Shown here: positions 1 to 5,933 of the stretch, one piece after another
Layout: each line of letters opens with the position of its first letter
How positions within the stretch are numbered: position 1 is the first letter of the stretch
Origin: NZQO01 sp964639255
GTDB taxonomy: Bacteria > Bacteroidota > Bacteroidia > Flavobacteriales > Flavobacteriaceae
NCBI GenBank assembly: GCA_964639255.1
Contig: CAZXDP010000035.1
Coordinates: 1 to 27,552 of the forward strand
Direction: 5' to 3'
DNA: 27,552 nucleotides
The notes under the pieces: model-generated
Seen by the model: only the letters and a program-made list of their open reading frames with translations
Databases searched by the model: none
What the model was told of the DNA's origin: nothing
Made by a program: the position numbers and the translations under genes

Positions 1-55
1 AACCGGCGACATTCAGCTTGGAAGGCTGACGCTCTACCAACTGAGCTACTCCCGC
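1..55 (-). tRNA. tRNA-Gly(UCC), 3' part cut by window edge
   Basis: Read on the minus strand, the gene starts at 55 with GCGGGAGTAGCTCAGTTGG. It shows a 7-base acceptor strand, a D arm and an anticodon stem TCAGC/GCTGA closing the loop CTTCCAA, so the anticodon is UCC (glycine, GGA codons). The T arm and 3' end lie left of base 1. It is the third functional tRNA of a Thr-Tyr-Gly series, the same order and anticodons as E. coli thrU-tyrU-glyT, which precede thrT and tufB; tRNA-Thr(GGU) and tuf are therefore expected just off the left edge. This is the intact member of a three-copy array. Confidence 0.9.
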
Positions 56-111
56 AATTTACTTGGCTCTTTAGAGCCTAAAAACAATATCTTAAAGAAC
101 TTGTGGAAACA

Positions 112-160
112 ATTCAGCTCGGATCCGCCTGAGGCGGACTACCAACTGAGCTACTCCCGC
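112..160 (-). pseudogene. tRNA-Gly-like fossil, anticodon arm replaced by palindrome (copy 2)
   Basis: The first 22 bases (160 down to 139) are identical to the 5' half of the tRNA-Gly that starts at 55. The anticodon arm is missing. In its place is a palindrome with stems TCCGCC/GGCGGA around a 3-base centre at 124-138. It is followed by GAGCTGAAT, which matches the sequence after the anticodon loop of the real gene. No T arm or acceptor 3' strand follows, so it cannot make a normal tRNA. It lies inside the tRNA operon transcript. Confidence 0.8.
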
Positions 161-215
161 AATTTATTTGGCTCCTCAGAGCCTAAAACAATATTTTAAA
201 GAACCTTCGGAAAAA

Positions 216-264
216 ATTCAGCTTGGATCCACCTAAGGCAGTCTACCAACCGAGCTTCTTCAGC
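216..264 (-). pseudogene. more decayed tRNA-Gly-like fossil (copy 3)
   Basis: Bases 264 down to 243 align with the first 22 bases of tRNA-Gly at 18 of 22 positions, including the D-arm core AGCTC.GTTGGTAG. The anticodon arm is again replaced by a palindrome-like stretch (228-242, TCCACC and GGCAGT, degenerate), followed by AAGCTGAAT. Its 5' end lies 104 bases upstream of copy 2. It is more diverged than copy 2, suggesting it is older or less constrained. Confidence 0.65.
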
Positions 265-359
265 CAGTTAACATTGTACCGCTTTCGATTTTGAAAAAGG
301 AGTACAAAATTAATTATTTCAACGCTTTAAAGAGACCTAAAGAACGTTAAAATATTATG

Positions 360-442
360 TGGGGAGAGCAGGATTCGAACCTGCGAAGGTAAAAACCAAC
401 AGATTTACAGTCTGTCCTCGTTGGCCGCTTGAGTATCTCCCC
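360..442 (-). tRNA. tRNA-Tyr(GUA)
   Basis: On the minus strand the acceptor strand GGGGAGA begins at 442 and pairs with TCTCCCC at the 3' end; the discriminator base is A at 360. The anticodon stem ACAGA/TCTGT encloses CTGTAAA, anticodon GUA. The variable arm is long (GGT-TTTT-ACC), as expected for class II tRNA-Tyr, and the T arm GCAGG-TTCGAAT-CCTGC is intact. No CCA is encoded. It is transcribed with the tRNA-Thr upstream. Confidence 0.97.
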
Positions 443-516
443 ATTTTCAAAATTTCAAACAAGTCTTACAATTTGTCCAGCACCTAAATGTGGACCCCAA
501 AACTTGACTTTTAATG

Positions 517-590
517 AGCCGATGAAGGGACTCGAACCCCCGACCCCGAGATTACAAATCACGTGCTCTAGCCAGCTGAGCTACATCGGC
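517..590 (-). tRNA. tRNA-Thr(UGU)
   Basis: The acceptor strand GCCGATG (590 downward) pairs with CATCGGC, with discriminator T at 517. The D arm GCTCAGCTGGCTAGAGC, anticodon loop TTTGTAA (anticodon UGU, threonine) and T arm GGGGG-TTCGAGT-CCCTT are present. The anticodon stem CGTGA/TCTCG has one T-T mismatch in the middle, and the T stem ends in a G-T pair; neither is enough to call it broken. It is the first tRNA of the operon, about 60 bases downstream of a -7 promoter motif. Confidence 0.95.
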
Positions 591-624
591 TTTTCAGCCC
601 ATTTTTACGCCGAATTTTCAGCAT

Positions 625-651
625 AAAAAAGTCCGCTATTTCTAACGGACT
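625..651 (-). terminator. Hairpin with T-run after hpf, at the head of the tRNA operon
   Basis: Stem AGTCCG/CGGACT (630-635 with 646-651) around a 10-base loop, followed on the minus strand by TTTTTT (630-625). It suits rho-independent termination after hpf, whose stop is about 50 bases upstream. It also sits directly below the -7 motif at 652-660, so a transcript starting there would begin in or near the stem. Terminator is the simplest reading, but a 5' leader hairpin is possible. Confidence 0.6.
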
Positions 652-660
652 GCAAATGTA
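652..660 (-). promoter_or_regulatory. Bacteroidota -7 motif for the tRNA operon
   Basis: TACATTTGC on the minus strand fits TAnnTTTGC of the Bacteroidota primary sigma factor. The next 40 bases upstream are almost pure A/T, but a clear TTG -33 element at the usual spacing is not visible. Placement between hpf and tRNA-Thr suggests independent transcription of the tRNA operon. Confidence 0.55.
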
Positions 661-702
661 TATAAATTTCTTTTTTAAAAAAATATTTTCAAGAAATTTT
701 CT

Positions 703-1005
703 TCAAGAATACGCTCTTTGTTTCTGTTTGCGCTTTTTGAGTTGCCGCTCTAACGCATGCACACAATTATCAGTTCCTTCCTCAAATGTCTTGGCATCTT
801 TTTTTACTATCAAATCCCCGCCAGGGACACTTAGCAGCACCTCCACGGTTTTGTTTTGCTTCTCGCTCGTTTTCTGGACCTTCAGGAAAACATCGGCAAA
901 GATAATTCGATCGTAGAATTGCTCTAACTTGGAAAGCCGTCTGTCAATGAAACTAATCAGCTTACCGTCGGCCACAAAATTTGGGGTTTGCACATTTACC
1001 TTCAT
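703..1005 (-). CDS. hpf: Short ribosome hibernation promoting factor (HPF/RaiA)
   Basis: A 100-residue protein starting MKVNVQTPNF, with the HPF/YfiA beta-alpha-beta-beta-beta-alpha pattern: an N-terminal strand, a helix at about 15-30 (FIDRRLSKLEQFYD), strands at about 33-68 including ADVFLKV and VEVLLSVPGGDLIVKK, and a C-terminal helix at about 74-92 with a basic tail KKRKQKQR. The family binds the small-subunit decoding centre of stationary-phase ribosomes and helps form inactive ribosomes. Its length matches the short form; the long-form dimerisation domain is absent. ATG at 1005 is 24 bases after the xerC stop, so the two are probably co-transcribed. Confidence 0.92.
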   Translation of the reverse strand: MKVNVQTPNFVADGKLISFIDRRLSKLEQFYDRIIFADVFLKVQKTSEKQNKTVEVLLSVPGGDLIVKKDAKTFEEGTDNCVHALERQLKKRKQKQRAYS

Positions 1006-1029
1006 ACGCTACAATTTTAGGGTTGGTAT

Positions 1030-1923
1030 TTATGTTTCGTTTCGCGGATGCGCTTTTTGGTACACCTGTTTTAGCTGTGCCACGCTGTTGTGCGTATACA
1101 CTTGCGTGGAGGCCAAACTGGAATGCCCCAATAGCTCTTTCACCGCATTTAAGTGGGCCCCTTCGTTCAATAGGTGCGTTGCAAAAGAGTGGCGCAAGAT
1201 GTGCGGACTCTTTTTCACTTTTGAAGAGACCTCACTAAAGTAATTATTTATAATTCGGTAGACAAGCGAATCGTAAATTTTAACGCCCTTCGCGGTGAGA
1301 AACAGATAGTTAGTATCTTTTATTGTGGGCAGATCGCTACGGAAATCCAAGTATATTCTAACGCTTTCCAAAACTGAAGGCAGCAATGGTATAAGCCGCT
1401 CCTTGTTGCGTTTGCCTAATACCTTTACATAGTTGCTGGAAACCACTAGGGAATCAAGCTGAAGCCCAATGAGCTCGGCCCTGCGCATGCCGGTGCTGTA
1501 AAACAGCTCCACCACCAACCTATCGCGAGCAGTCTCAAAATCGTCGATGGGCTGGTGTAAAAGCTCTATTACCGAAGCTATTTCTCGTTGTGAAAAGGGA
1601 ACCTGAATCTTTTTTGAAGTTTTTAGCGATTTGTGTTTGGCCAGCGGATTCACTGAGATTTGCTTGGTCTTAAGCAAGTATTTAAAGTAGGTATTGAGGG
1701 ACGAAATCTTCCTGTTGATACTCCTGTTCGAAACGCCCTGTTCTGCCAAGTGGACGATCCAGCTGCGCACAATGGGGTAATGTACGGTAGCGATTTCTTG
1801 ATAGTCATAGTTCTCGGTAGCAAATTGCTGAAAGGCCTCTAGATCGCCCTTGTATGCCGTAACCGTATGCCTGCTGTACTGTTTTTCTAGGGCAAGGTAC
1901 TCTACGAATTTTGAGAAGGGCAT
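1030..1923 (-). CDS. xerC: Tyrosine recombinase XerC
   Basis: A 297-residue tyrosine recombinase. Residues 1-90 form the SAM-like core-binding domain (MPFSKFVEYLALEKQYS) and 110-290 the catalytic domain. The full active set is visible: Arg147 in TGMRRAEL, Lys171 in GKRNKERL, His241 and Arg244 in HILRHSF, His267 in LGHSS, and Tyr276 in TQVYTH. With its partner it resolves chromosome dimers at dif. The reading frame opens at an ATG at 1956, but the ATG at 1923 gives the usual family N-terminus and leaves room for a promoter (TATCTTTA just before 1956), so I chose 1923. It sits in the conserved rpsU-xerC-hpf order. Confidence 0.9.
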   Translation of the reverse strand: MPFSKFVEYLALEKQYSRHTVTAYKGDLEAFQQFATENYDYQEIATVHYPIVRSWIVHLAEQGVSNRSINRKISSLNTYFKYLLKTKQISVNPLAKHKSLKTSKKIQVPFSQREIASVIELLHQPIDDFETARDRLVVELFYSTGMRRAELIGLQLDSLVVSSNYVKVLGKRNKERLIPLLPSVLESVRIYLDFRSDLPTIKDTNYLFLTAKGVKIYDSLVYRIINNYFSEVSSKVKKSPHILRHSFATHLLNEGAHLNAVKELLGHSSLASTQVYTHNSVAQLKQVYQKAHPRNET

Positions 1924-1978
1924 ATCAACTAGGTTTAAGGATTGTAAAGGCCTCATAAAGATACGGCGAAACTAGAAC

Positions 1979-2010
1979 AAAAAAAATCCGCCGGATAGAT
2001 GCCGGCGGAT
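1979..2010 (-). terminator. Rho-independent terminator of rpsU
   Basis: A perfect 9-bp stem, ATCCGCCGG/CCGGCGGAT (1986-1994 with 2002-2010), with a 7-base loop, followed on the minus strand by eight T residues (1986-1979). It lies 29 bases beyond the rpsU stop and should separate rpsU from xerC/hpf. Confidence 0.92.
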
Positions 2011-2039
2011 GCTATTTTTCAATCATAGGAAGCAAATGG

Positions 2040-2234
2040 TTAAATCTCTTCCTGATCTCTTAGGTTTTGAATATACTGCGCTTTCTGGATTTCCTTTCTC
2101 CTTTTAACTGAAGGCTTTGTAAACGCCTGACGATCGCGCAATTGACGCATGGTTCCTGTACGATCAAACTTGCGCTTGAAACGCTTTAGGGCCCTATCGA
2201 TATTTTCTCCGTCTTTAACTGGTATAATTAACAT
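2040..2234 (-). CDS. rpsU: 30S ribosomal protein bS21
   Basis: 64 residues, MLIIPVKDGENIDRALKRF onward, highly basic in the middle (RKFDRTGTMRQLRDR and KRRKEIQKAQY); this is bS21, a small-subunit protein near the 3' end of 16S rRNA. The frame is open further upstream to 2267, but the ATG at 2234 is fixed by family length and by the SD sequence ending 6 bases upstream. Residue 54 is tyrosine (QKAQY). In Flavobacterium johnsoniae Tyr54 of bS21 helps bury the anti-SD of 16S rRNA. The gene has its own -7 motif upstream and a strong terminator downstream. Confidence 0.96.
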   Translation of the reverse strand: MLIIPVKDGENIDRALKRFKRKFDRTGTMRQLRDRQAFTKPSVKRRKEIQKAQYIQNLRDQEEI

Positions 2235-2240
2235 AGTGTC

Positions 2241-2250
2241 ATCACCTCCT
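2241..2250 (-). promoter_or_regulatory. Perfect Shine-Dalgarno of rpsU (probable autoregulatory site)
   Basis: AGGAGGTGAT on the minus strand, six bases before the rpsU ATG, is fully complementary to the 3' end of 16S rRNA. Genes around it have no such site, as is normal in Bacteroidota. In F. johnsoniae, published work shows bS21-containing ribosomes have a hidden anti-SD, while ribosomes lacking bS21 can use the strong SD of rpsU, giving negative feedback. The same parts are all present here. Confidence 0.85.
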
Positions 2251-2261
2251 CTCTTTTGGAA

Positions 2262-2270
2262 GCGCAAAGG
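2262..2270 (-). promoter_or_regulatory. -7 promoter motif of rpsU
   Basis: TACCTTTGC on the minus strand matches TAnnTTTGC exactly. Start of transcription a few bases on would give a 5' leader of about 20-25 bases made up almost entirely of the SD region. No convincing -33 element could be placed. Confidence 0.65.
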
Positions 2271-2317
2271 TATTACAATTTTTCAAAATGTAATTCTAAA
2301 CATATATTTTTTTTGAA

Positions 2318-3736
2318 TTACTTACGGAATAGGGCCGCCCGCCTGGTAAGATCGCCAATTAGCTTCTCTTCTTCCCTGCTTTCCAACAGTACGTTGTAGG
2401 TTTTCCAAAAAGCCTCGTTGTAAGGACGCTGCACGAAAATATCGGCAGACCAATCCTGTTCTAACGCCTCTTGAATTTTTTCAGGGTCTCGAACCACTTC
2501 GGTAAACAGCACTTCCTGCACGGTATAATAAAACTGCTCGTCGCGGTTGGCAGTTCCCTTGGGCGCATCTGAAGAGCGATCGCCCACCTGCACCAATTTT
2601 GGCGTTTCATAATATAGGTAGCTTGGGTACATGGCCCCTTCAAAATCCCGGTAGGTAAGTACTAGCTTGTGGTTTACCAACGTATCAAAAAGGCTTTTGC
2701 TCCTCCTGCGCTGCGCTTGCGAAGCCGCCACCAATTGGTATTCAATTCTTTTGAAGGCATACGTATCCCAATAAATATAGACCCACCCCTGTGGATGAAA
2801 CCCCTCGTTGAAAATAGTCTTAGTGTCCAGGCCCACGAAATCGTCCCCTTCAGAAATGGCAAGTTTGTACAACTTGCGTCCATCTTCTACCAAAACAGTA
2901 TCTAGGGTGAACTGATGTGTTTCCAGTATCGATTCGCCCAATAGGGGACTACTTCCATCGGCATTCCGAATCATATTCAGTTTTCCGAAAAACAATGTTT
3001 CCAGGCCGTTAACGCGATGATCGTTCCATTTTATGGCCTGGATCAAATCTGCAGTGGCAATGGTATCCCTATTTAGCTTTTTTGCAGAAATCTTAAAATC
3101 ATCGTCCAAGAACCTTAAATAGGAAGCATAGGCGAAGAGGCTATCTACCTCTCGCAGATCATAGCTCTTCCGCATTTCGTCTACGTTTATTTTTAGGCGG
3201 GCTGTAGTGTCGAAGCCGGGATCATATACGGTAAGGGCACTTTCTATAAGCCATTTAAATTCCTTTTTATTGCGCTCCTTGTGCCGCAGGAACGCGCGCT
3301 GCAAGAACGGTTGCGACGGCATATTTTCGAGCAGTTCCTCGATGGCCCTAAGCATAATATCGTTGCCCGTTTTGGGTCGTGTCTCTGCGATGAGGAGCAC
3401 CTCATCCAAGGCGGCAATATCTTCTTCAAGAAATATATCGGTACCACTCTCAAAATCTGAAAAGGCCGTTTTAAAGCTTTTATAACCAATAGAGGAAATT
3501 ACCAAAGTATCGCTGCGATGCTCTTCGGGTACCGTGAGGAGGAACCTGCCGTCGGTATTGCTTACGGTTCCTATGGTGCTGTTTTCAATGTAGATACTGG
3601 CGTTGTCTATGGGCTGAAAGGTAGCAAAATCGACTACCTTTCCGGTAAGTTCCGTTTGCGCCTGCACAGCGTCAACTCCTGAGTATAAGGCAACAACGGA
3701 AATAAGCAACCAATAAAAGCAGCTTTTACCTTCCAT
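2318..3736 (-). CDS. Secreted protein with carboxypeptidase-regulatory-like domain
   Basis: 472 residues from ATG 3736, chosen because it begins a signal peptide (MEGKSCFYWLLISVVALYSG, cleavage near AVQAQ at 23-27); the longer open frame to 3823 overlaps the upstream gene. Residues 29-115 form a carboxypeptidase D regulatory-like beta-sandwich (LTGKVVDFATFQPIDNASIY ... NTDGRFLL ... VISSIGYKSF), common in Bacteroidota exported proteins and at the N-terminus of TonB-dependent receptors. The remaining ~350 residues (KTGNDIMLRAIEELLENMP onward) are characteristic of cell-surface or periplasmic proteins of unknown function in this group; I do not recognise an enzyme motif. It starts 4 bases after the acyl-CoA dehydrogenase stop, so it is co-translated, though no functional link is evident. 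Confidence 0.8.
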   Translation of the reverse strand: MEGKSCFYWLLISVVALYSGVDAVQAQTELTGKVVDFATFQPIDNASIYIENSTIGTVSNTDGRFLLTVPEEHRSDTLVISSIGYKSFKTAFSDFESGTDIFLEEDIAALDEVLLIAETRPKTGNDIMLRAIEELLENMPSQPFLQRAFLRHKERNKKEFKWLIESALTVYDPGFDTTARLKINVDEMRKSYDLREVDSLFAYASYLRFLDDDFKISAKKLNRDTIATADLIQAIKWNDHRVNGLETLFFGKLNMIRNADGSSPLLGESILETHQFTLDTVLVEDGRKLYKLAISEGDDFVGLDTKTIFNEGFHPQGWVYIYWDTYAFKRIEYQLVAASQAQRRRSKSLFDTLVNHKLVLTYRDFEGAMYPSYLYYETPKLVQVGDRSSDAPKGTANRDEQFYYTVQEVLFTEVVRDPEKIQEALEQDWSADIFVQRPYNEAFWKTYNVLLESREEEKLIGDLTRRAALFRK

Positions 3737-3740
3737 AGCT

Positions 3741-4907
3741 CTAGGTAGCTGGTTTGTAGTCTTTACCGTCAATGACCATCTTGGCGATAATTTCCCTGAG
3801 AATCTCGGAGGTTCCACCACCAATGGGGCCTAACCTGCTATCGCGCAACAGCCGTGCCAGCGGATATTCCTCCATATACCCATAACCGCCCAGAAGTTGG
3901 AGGCAGTCGTACATGACTTCGTCGGCCACCTTGGTCGAAATAAGCTTGGACATCGTAGCCTCTTTTACCACATATTCCCCATCGTTAAGCCGCTTGGCGG
4001 TTTGGTAGTTAAAGGTCTTGCACACTTCTACCTCGCTGGTTAGCTGCGCTACTTTATGCCGAAGCGCCTGAAATTTGCTTATCGATTTGCCAAACGCAAT
4101 CCGCTCCTTCATATATTGAATTGTATAATCTAGGGCGAATTCGCTACGGGCGTGGGCGTTAATTCCCATTATCAATCGCTCGAGGGCAAAATGTTGCATA
4201 ATATAGGGAAAGCCCTTGTTTAGTTCTCCCAATAAATTTTCTGCAGGAATCTCAACATTGTCAAAAGCTATCTCGCCGGTATCACTTGCCCGCCAGCCCA
4301 ATTTATCCAATTTGGTGGCGCTAATGCCTGGCGTATCACGATCTACCACAAAAATGCTTATTCCCTTATTTCCCAGCTCCGGGCTCGTCTTGGCGGCGAC
4401 CACCAGGTAATCACTGTACACACCGTTGGTGATAAAGGTTTTAGAACCGTTGAGGATATAGCTATCGCCTTTCTTAACTGCCGTGCTCCGCATGCCCGAG
4501 ACATCACTTCCGCCAAAAGGCTCGGTAATACAGAGGCAGCCTATCTTCTCGCCCGTAATGCTCGGCGCAAGGTATTTCTGCTTTTGCTCGTGGTTACCTT
4601 CCTTTTCCAAATGGGTCATCGCCAGATACGCGTGGGCCCACATGGCGGCGGCGAAGCCGCCCGAATTTACCTTCTGCAATTCCTCAAGAAAGATAACCGT
4701 ATAGAAAAGATCGAGGTCCAACCCGCCGTACTTTTCGGGATAATTGAGGCCGAAATATCCCATCTCGCCAAATTTTTCCCAAATAAAACGTTCTATATGC
4801 CCGGTCTTTTCCCACTTCTCAATGTGCGGTACGACTTCCTTCTGCAAAAAATCCTGAAAACTTTTTCTGAAAAAATCGTGTTCTTCTGTAAAATACATAC
4901 TGCTCAT
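3741..4907 (-). CDS. Acyl-CoA dehydrogenase
   Basis: A 388-residue FAD enzyme oxidising acyl-CoA to 2-enoyl-CoA in the cytoplasm and passing electrons to ETF. The N-terminal helical domain covers about 1-115, the beta domain about 120-230 with signature CITEPFGGSDVSGMRSTA and FITNG, and the C-terminal helical domain about 235-385. The family catalytic Glu position near the C-terminus (YEGT in MCAD) is PIGGGTSEI here, so it has no Glu; instead Glu243 in ALERLIMG fits the position used by isovaleryl-CoA and long-chain acyl-CoA dehydrogenases. Branched- or long-chain substrates are therefore more likely, by inference. ATG 4907 overlaps the stop of a possible short upstream ORF (ATGA); an ATG three codons in is an alternative. 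Confidence 0.93.
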   Translation of the reverse strand: MSSMYFTEEHDFFRKSFQDFLQKEVVPHIEKWEKTGHIERFIWEKFGEMGYFGLNYPEKYGGLDLDLFYTVIFLEELQKVNSGGFAAAMWAHAYLAMTHLEKEGNHEQKQKYLAPSITGEKIGCLCITEPFGGSDVSGMRSTAVKKGDSYILNGSKTFITNGVYSDYLVVAAKTSPELGNKGISIFVVDRDTPGISATKLDKLGWRASDTGEIAFDNVEIPAENLLGELNKGFPYIMQHFALERLIMGINAHARSEFALDYTIQYMKERIAFGKSISKFQALRHKVAQLTSEVEVCKTFNYQTAKRLNDGEYVVKEATMSKLISTKVADEVMYDCLQLLGGYGYMEEYPLARLLRDSRLGPIGGGTSEILREIIAKMVIDGKDYKPAT

Positions 4908-4948
4908 ACACTGCTTTTTATATTTTTAAAATGCTTGAAAAGTGACAT
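4904..4948 (-). CDS. Possible 14-codon upstream ORF of the acyl-CoA dehydrogenase
   Basis: ATG at 4948 opens MSLFKHFKNIKSSV and ends with a TGA whose last... bases overlap the acyl-CoA dehydrogenase ATG as ATGA. The peptide is basic and lysine-rich. Such an overlap would allow translational coupling. There is no SD, and a 14-codon frame can arise by chance in A-rich leader sequence, so this is a weak call. Confidence 0.25.
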   Translation of the reverse strand: MSLFKHFKNIKSSV

Positions 4949-5003
4949 GTTTAGGTTGTGCCGCGACGGTTTCCGGCGGTGAGAGCGTAGCACTGGAAGT
5001 GCG
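4949..5003 (-). promoter_or_regulatory. GC-rich structured leader of the acyl-CoA dehydrogenase
   Basis: Between the -7 motif (5015-5023) and the possible upstream ORF the leader is much more GC-rich than the AT-rich stretches beside it. It can fold into GCACT-TCC-AGTGC (near 4990-5002) and into a CCG.../...CGG hairpin (near 4965-4980). No known riboswitch class is recognised. Confidence 0.3.
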
Positions 5004-5876
5004 TTACTCGACTGACAAATATAACTGAATTACCTTTAATTTACGCGGTGAAATGGCCTCTATTTTGGCAAGTTCATCCAAACTGTCAATGCGTTCGCGC
5101 AGGCGACGGAACTCCCAAATTTCCTTTGCCAGATCGAACGATACCCCCGGAATGGTGGCCAGGTCGCTAGCCGAGGCGGTATTGATATTGAGCTGCTGTA
5201 TTGGCGCGGGCGTGTGCACCTTAAACCGCAACAATGCGCGCGTTATCACCTCGTCGCTTAGCCCATATACATTGTAAAGCTGCAATTCGTGCGAGAAGCC
5301 GCCCAGCTTATCACGGTACGCGATAATCCGCTGGCTCAGGGCAGGGCCAATTCCGTTGATTTCCTGTAGTTGCTCTAAGGTGGCTGCATTTAGGTCTATG
5401 ATTTCTGAAGAAACCTGGCGGGAAGTGCGGTTTGCAAAACCGTTGCCTCGCCTTGTACGGGTTACCCAATCTGGAAACTTGAAGTAGGGAATTATACGAT
5501 CCAGTACCGTATCGTGCACCCCCGTAATACGCTTGAAATCGGAAACCGAATTGATCCATTTTCCTTCTTGACGATAGGACTTTAGCCTATCAAATTCTTC
5601 GGTAGTTAGTCCCAAGGTGTATGCCTTGTAGTCGGATATAAAATTGGGATTGAAGGGATATATTTTCGGTTTGTTTTCTTCTTCGCGCAAACGCCTAATT
5701 GAATCGATTTCGGCTTGCAGTGCCAAGATCTCTTCCGATGAAATATCGAGCGCCGGTTCCCTGTTGAAATCTACAAATAAGTATGTAATGAGCAACCCGG
5801 TGCACACTAAAAGTAAAAACAAAATCCCACCTCGTTGGCTCGAAACGACCTCGAAATGGGATTTAAATTTTGCCAT
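5004..5876 (-). CDS. ComEA-like helix-hairpin-helix protein, membrane anchored
   Basis: 290 residues: a short N-terminal cytoplasmic stretch, one transmembrane helix at about 18-36 (ILFLLLVCTGLLITYLFV), a charged linker, then three helix-hairpin-helix repeats. The repeats are at about 85-135 (FKRITGVHD), 160-210 (IDLNAATLEQLQEINGIGPA) and 230-285 (LNINTASASDLATIPGVS). The LNxATxxxLxxIxGIG pattern is that of ComEA, which binds incoming DNA in the periplasm in natural transformation. The three-repeat Bacteroidota version is usually annotated only by domain. Location by itself does not tie it to a competence operon. ATG at 5876 is followed directly by the expected basic N-terminus. Confidence 0.82.
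   Translation of the reverse strand: MAKFKSHFEVVSSQRGGILFLLLVCTGLLITYLFVDFNREPALDISSEEILALQAEIDSIRRLREEENKPKIYPFNPNFISDYKAYTLGLTTEEFDRLKSYRQEGKWINSVSDFKRITGVHDTVLDRIIPYFKFPDWVTRTRRGNGFANRTSRQVSSEIIDLNAATLEQLQEINGIGPALSQRIIAYRDKLGGFSHELQLYNVYGLSDEVITRALLRFKVHTPAPIQQLNINTASASDLATIPGVSFDLAKEIWEFRRLRERIDSLDELAKIEAISPRKLKVIQLYLSVE
5015..5023 (-). promoter_or_regulatory. -7 promoter motif upstream of the acyl-CoA dehydrogenase
   Basis: TATATTTGT on the minus strand matches TAnnTTTG. It lies within the last codons of the upstream HhH gene, so the dehydrogenase would have its own promoter and a leader of about 100 bases. No clear -33 element was found. Confidence 0.5.
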
Positions 5877-5933
5877 GGCACCACAGTTTTAAAAACTGGG
5901 GAGTTCTTAAGCAATTCTTTTTTTTAAGATGAC

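Larger units (their letters stand above)
1..264 (-). repeat. Three-unit ~104-bp tandem repeat built on tRNA-Gly 5' halves
   Basis: 5' ends of the tRNA-like units lie at 264, 160 and 55, spacings of 104 and 105. The spacers are also alike. Each has a CC...GTTCTTTAA block, an ATATTGTTTT block and a small hairpin GGCTC-4 bases-GAGCC (at about 65-78 and 170-183), then AAATTGCGGGAG at the next unit. The hairpin stem is kept while its loop differs (TTTA, CTCA). This is duplication of a tRNA-plus-spacer unit followed by loss of tRNA function in two copies. Confidence 0.75.

Noticed and set aside
124..138. Possible restriction/recombination hot-spot or dif site in the palindrome
   Set aside because: It lacks the 28-base dif arrangement and is only a short palindrome in a tRNA fossil; xerC nearby is part of a conserved order and not evidence for dif here.
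517..590. tRNA-Thr as a pseudogene because of a T-T mismatch in the anticodon stem
   Set aside because: All arms are otherwise paired, the conserved loops are intact and it leads the operon, so it is kept as functional.
5884..5929. Palindrome CAGTTTT-A-AAAACTG and TCTTAA/TTAAGA near the HhH gene start
   Set aside because: Very AT-rich short repeats of this kind are expected by chance; no T-run or operator family is recognisable.
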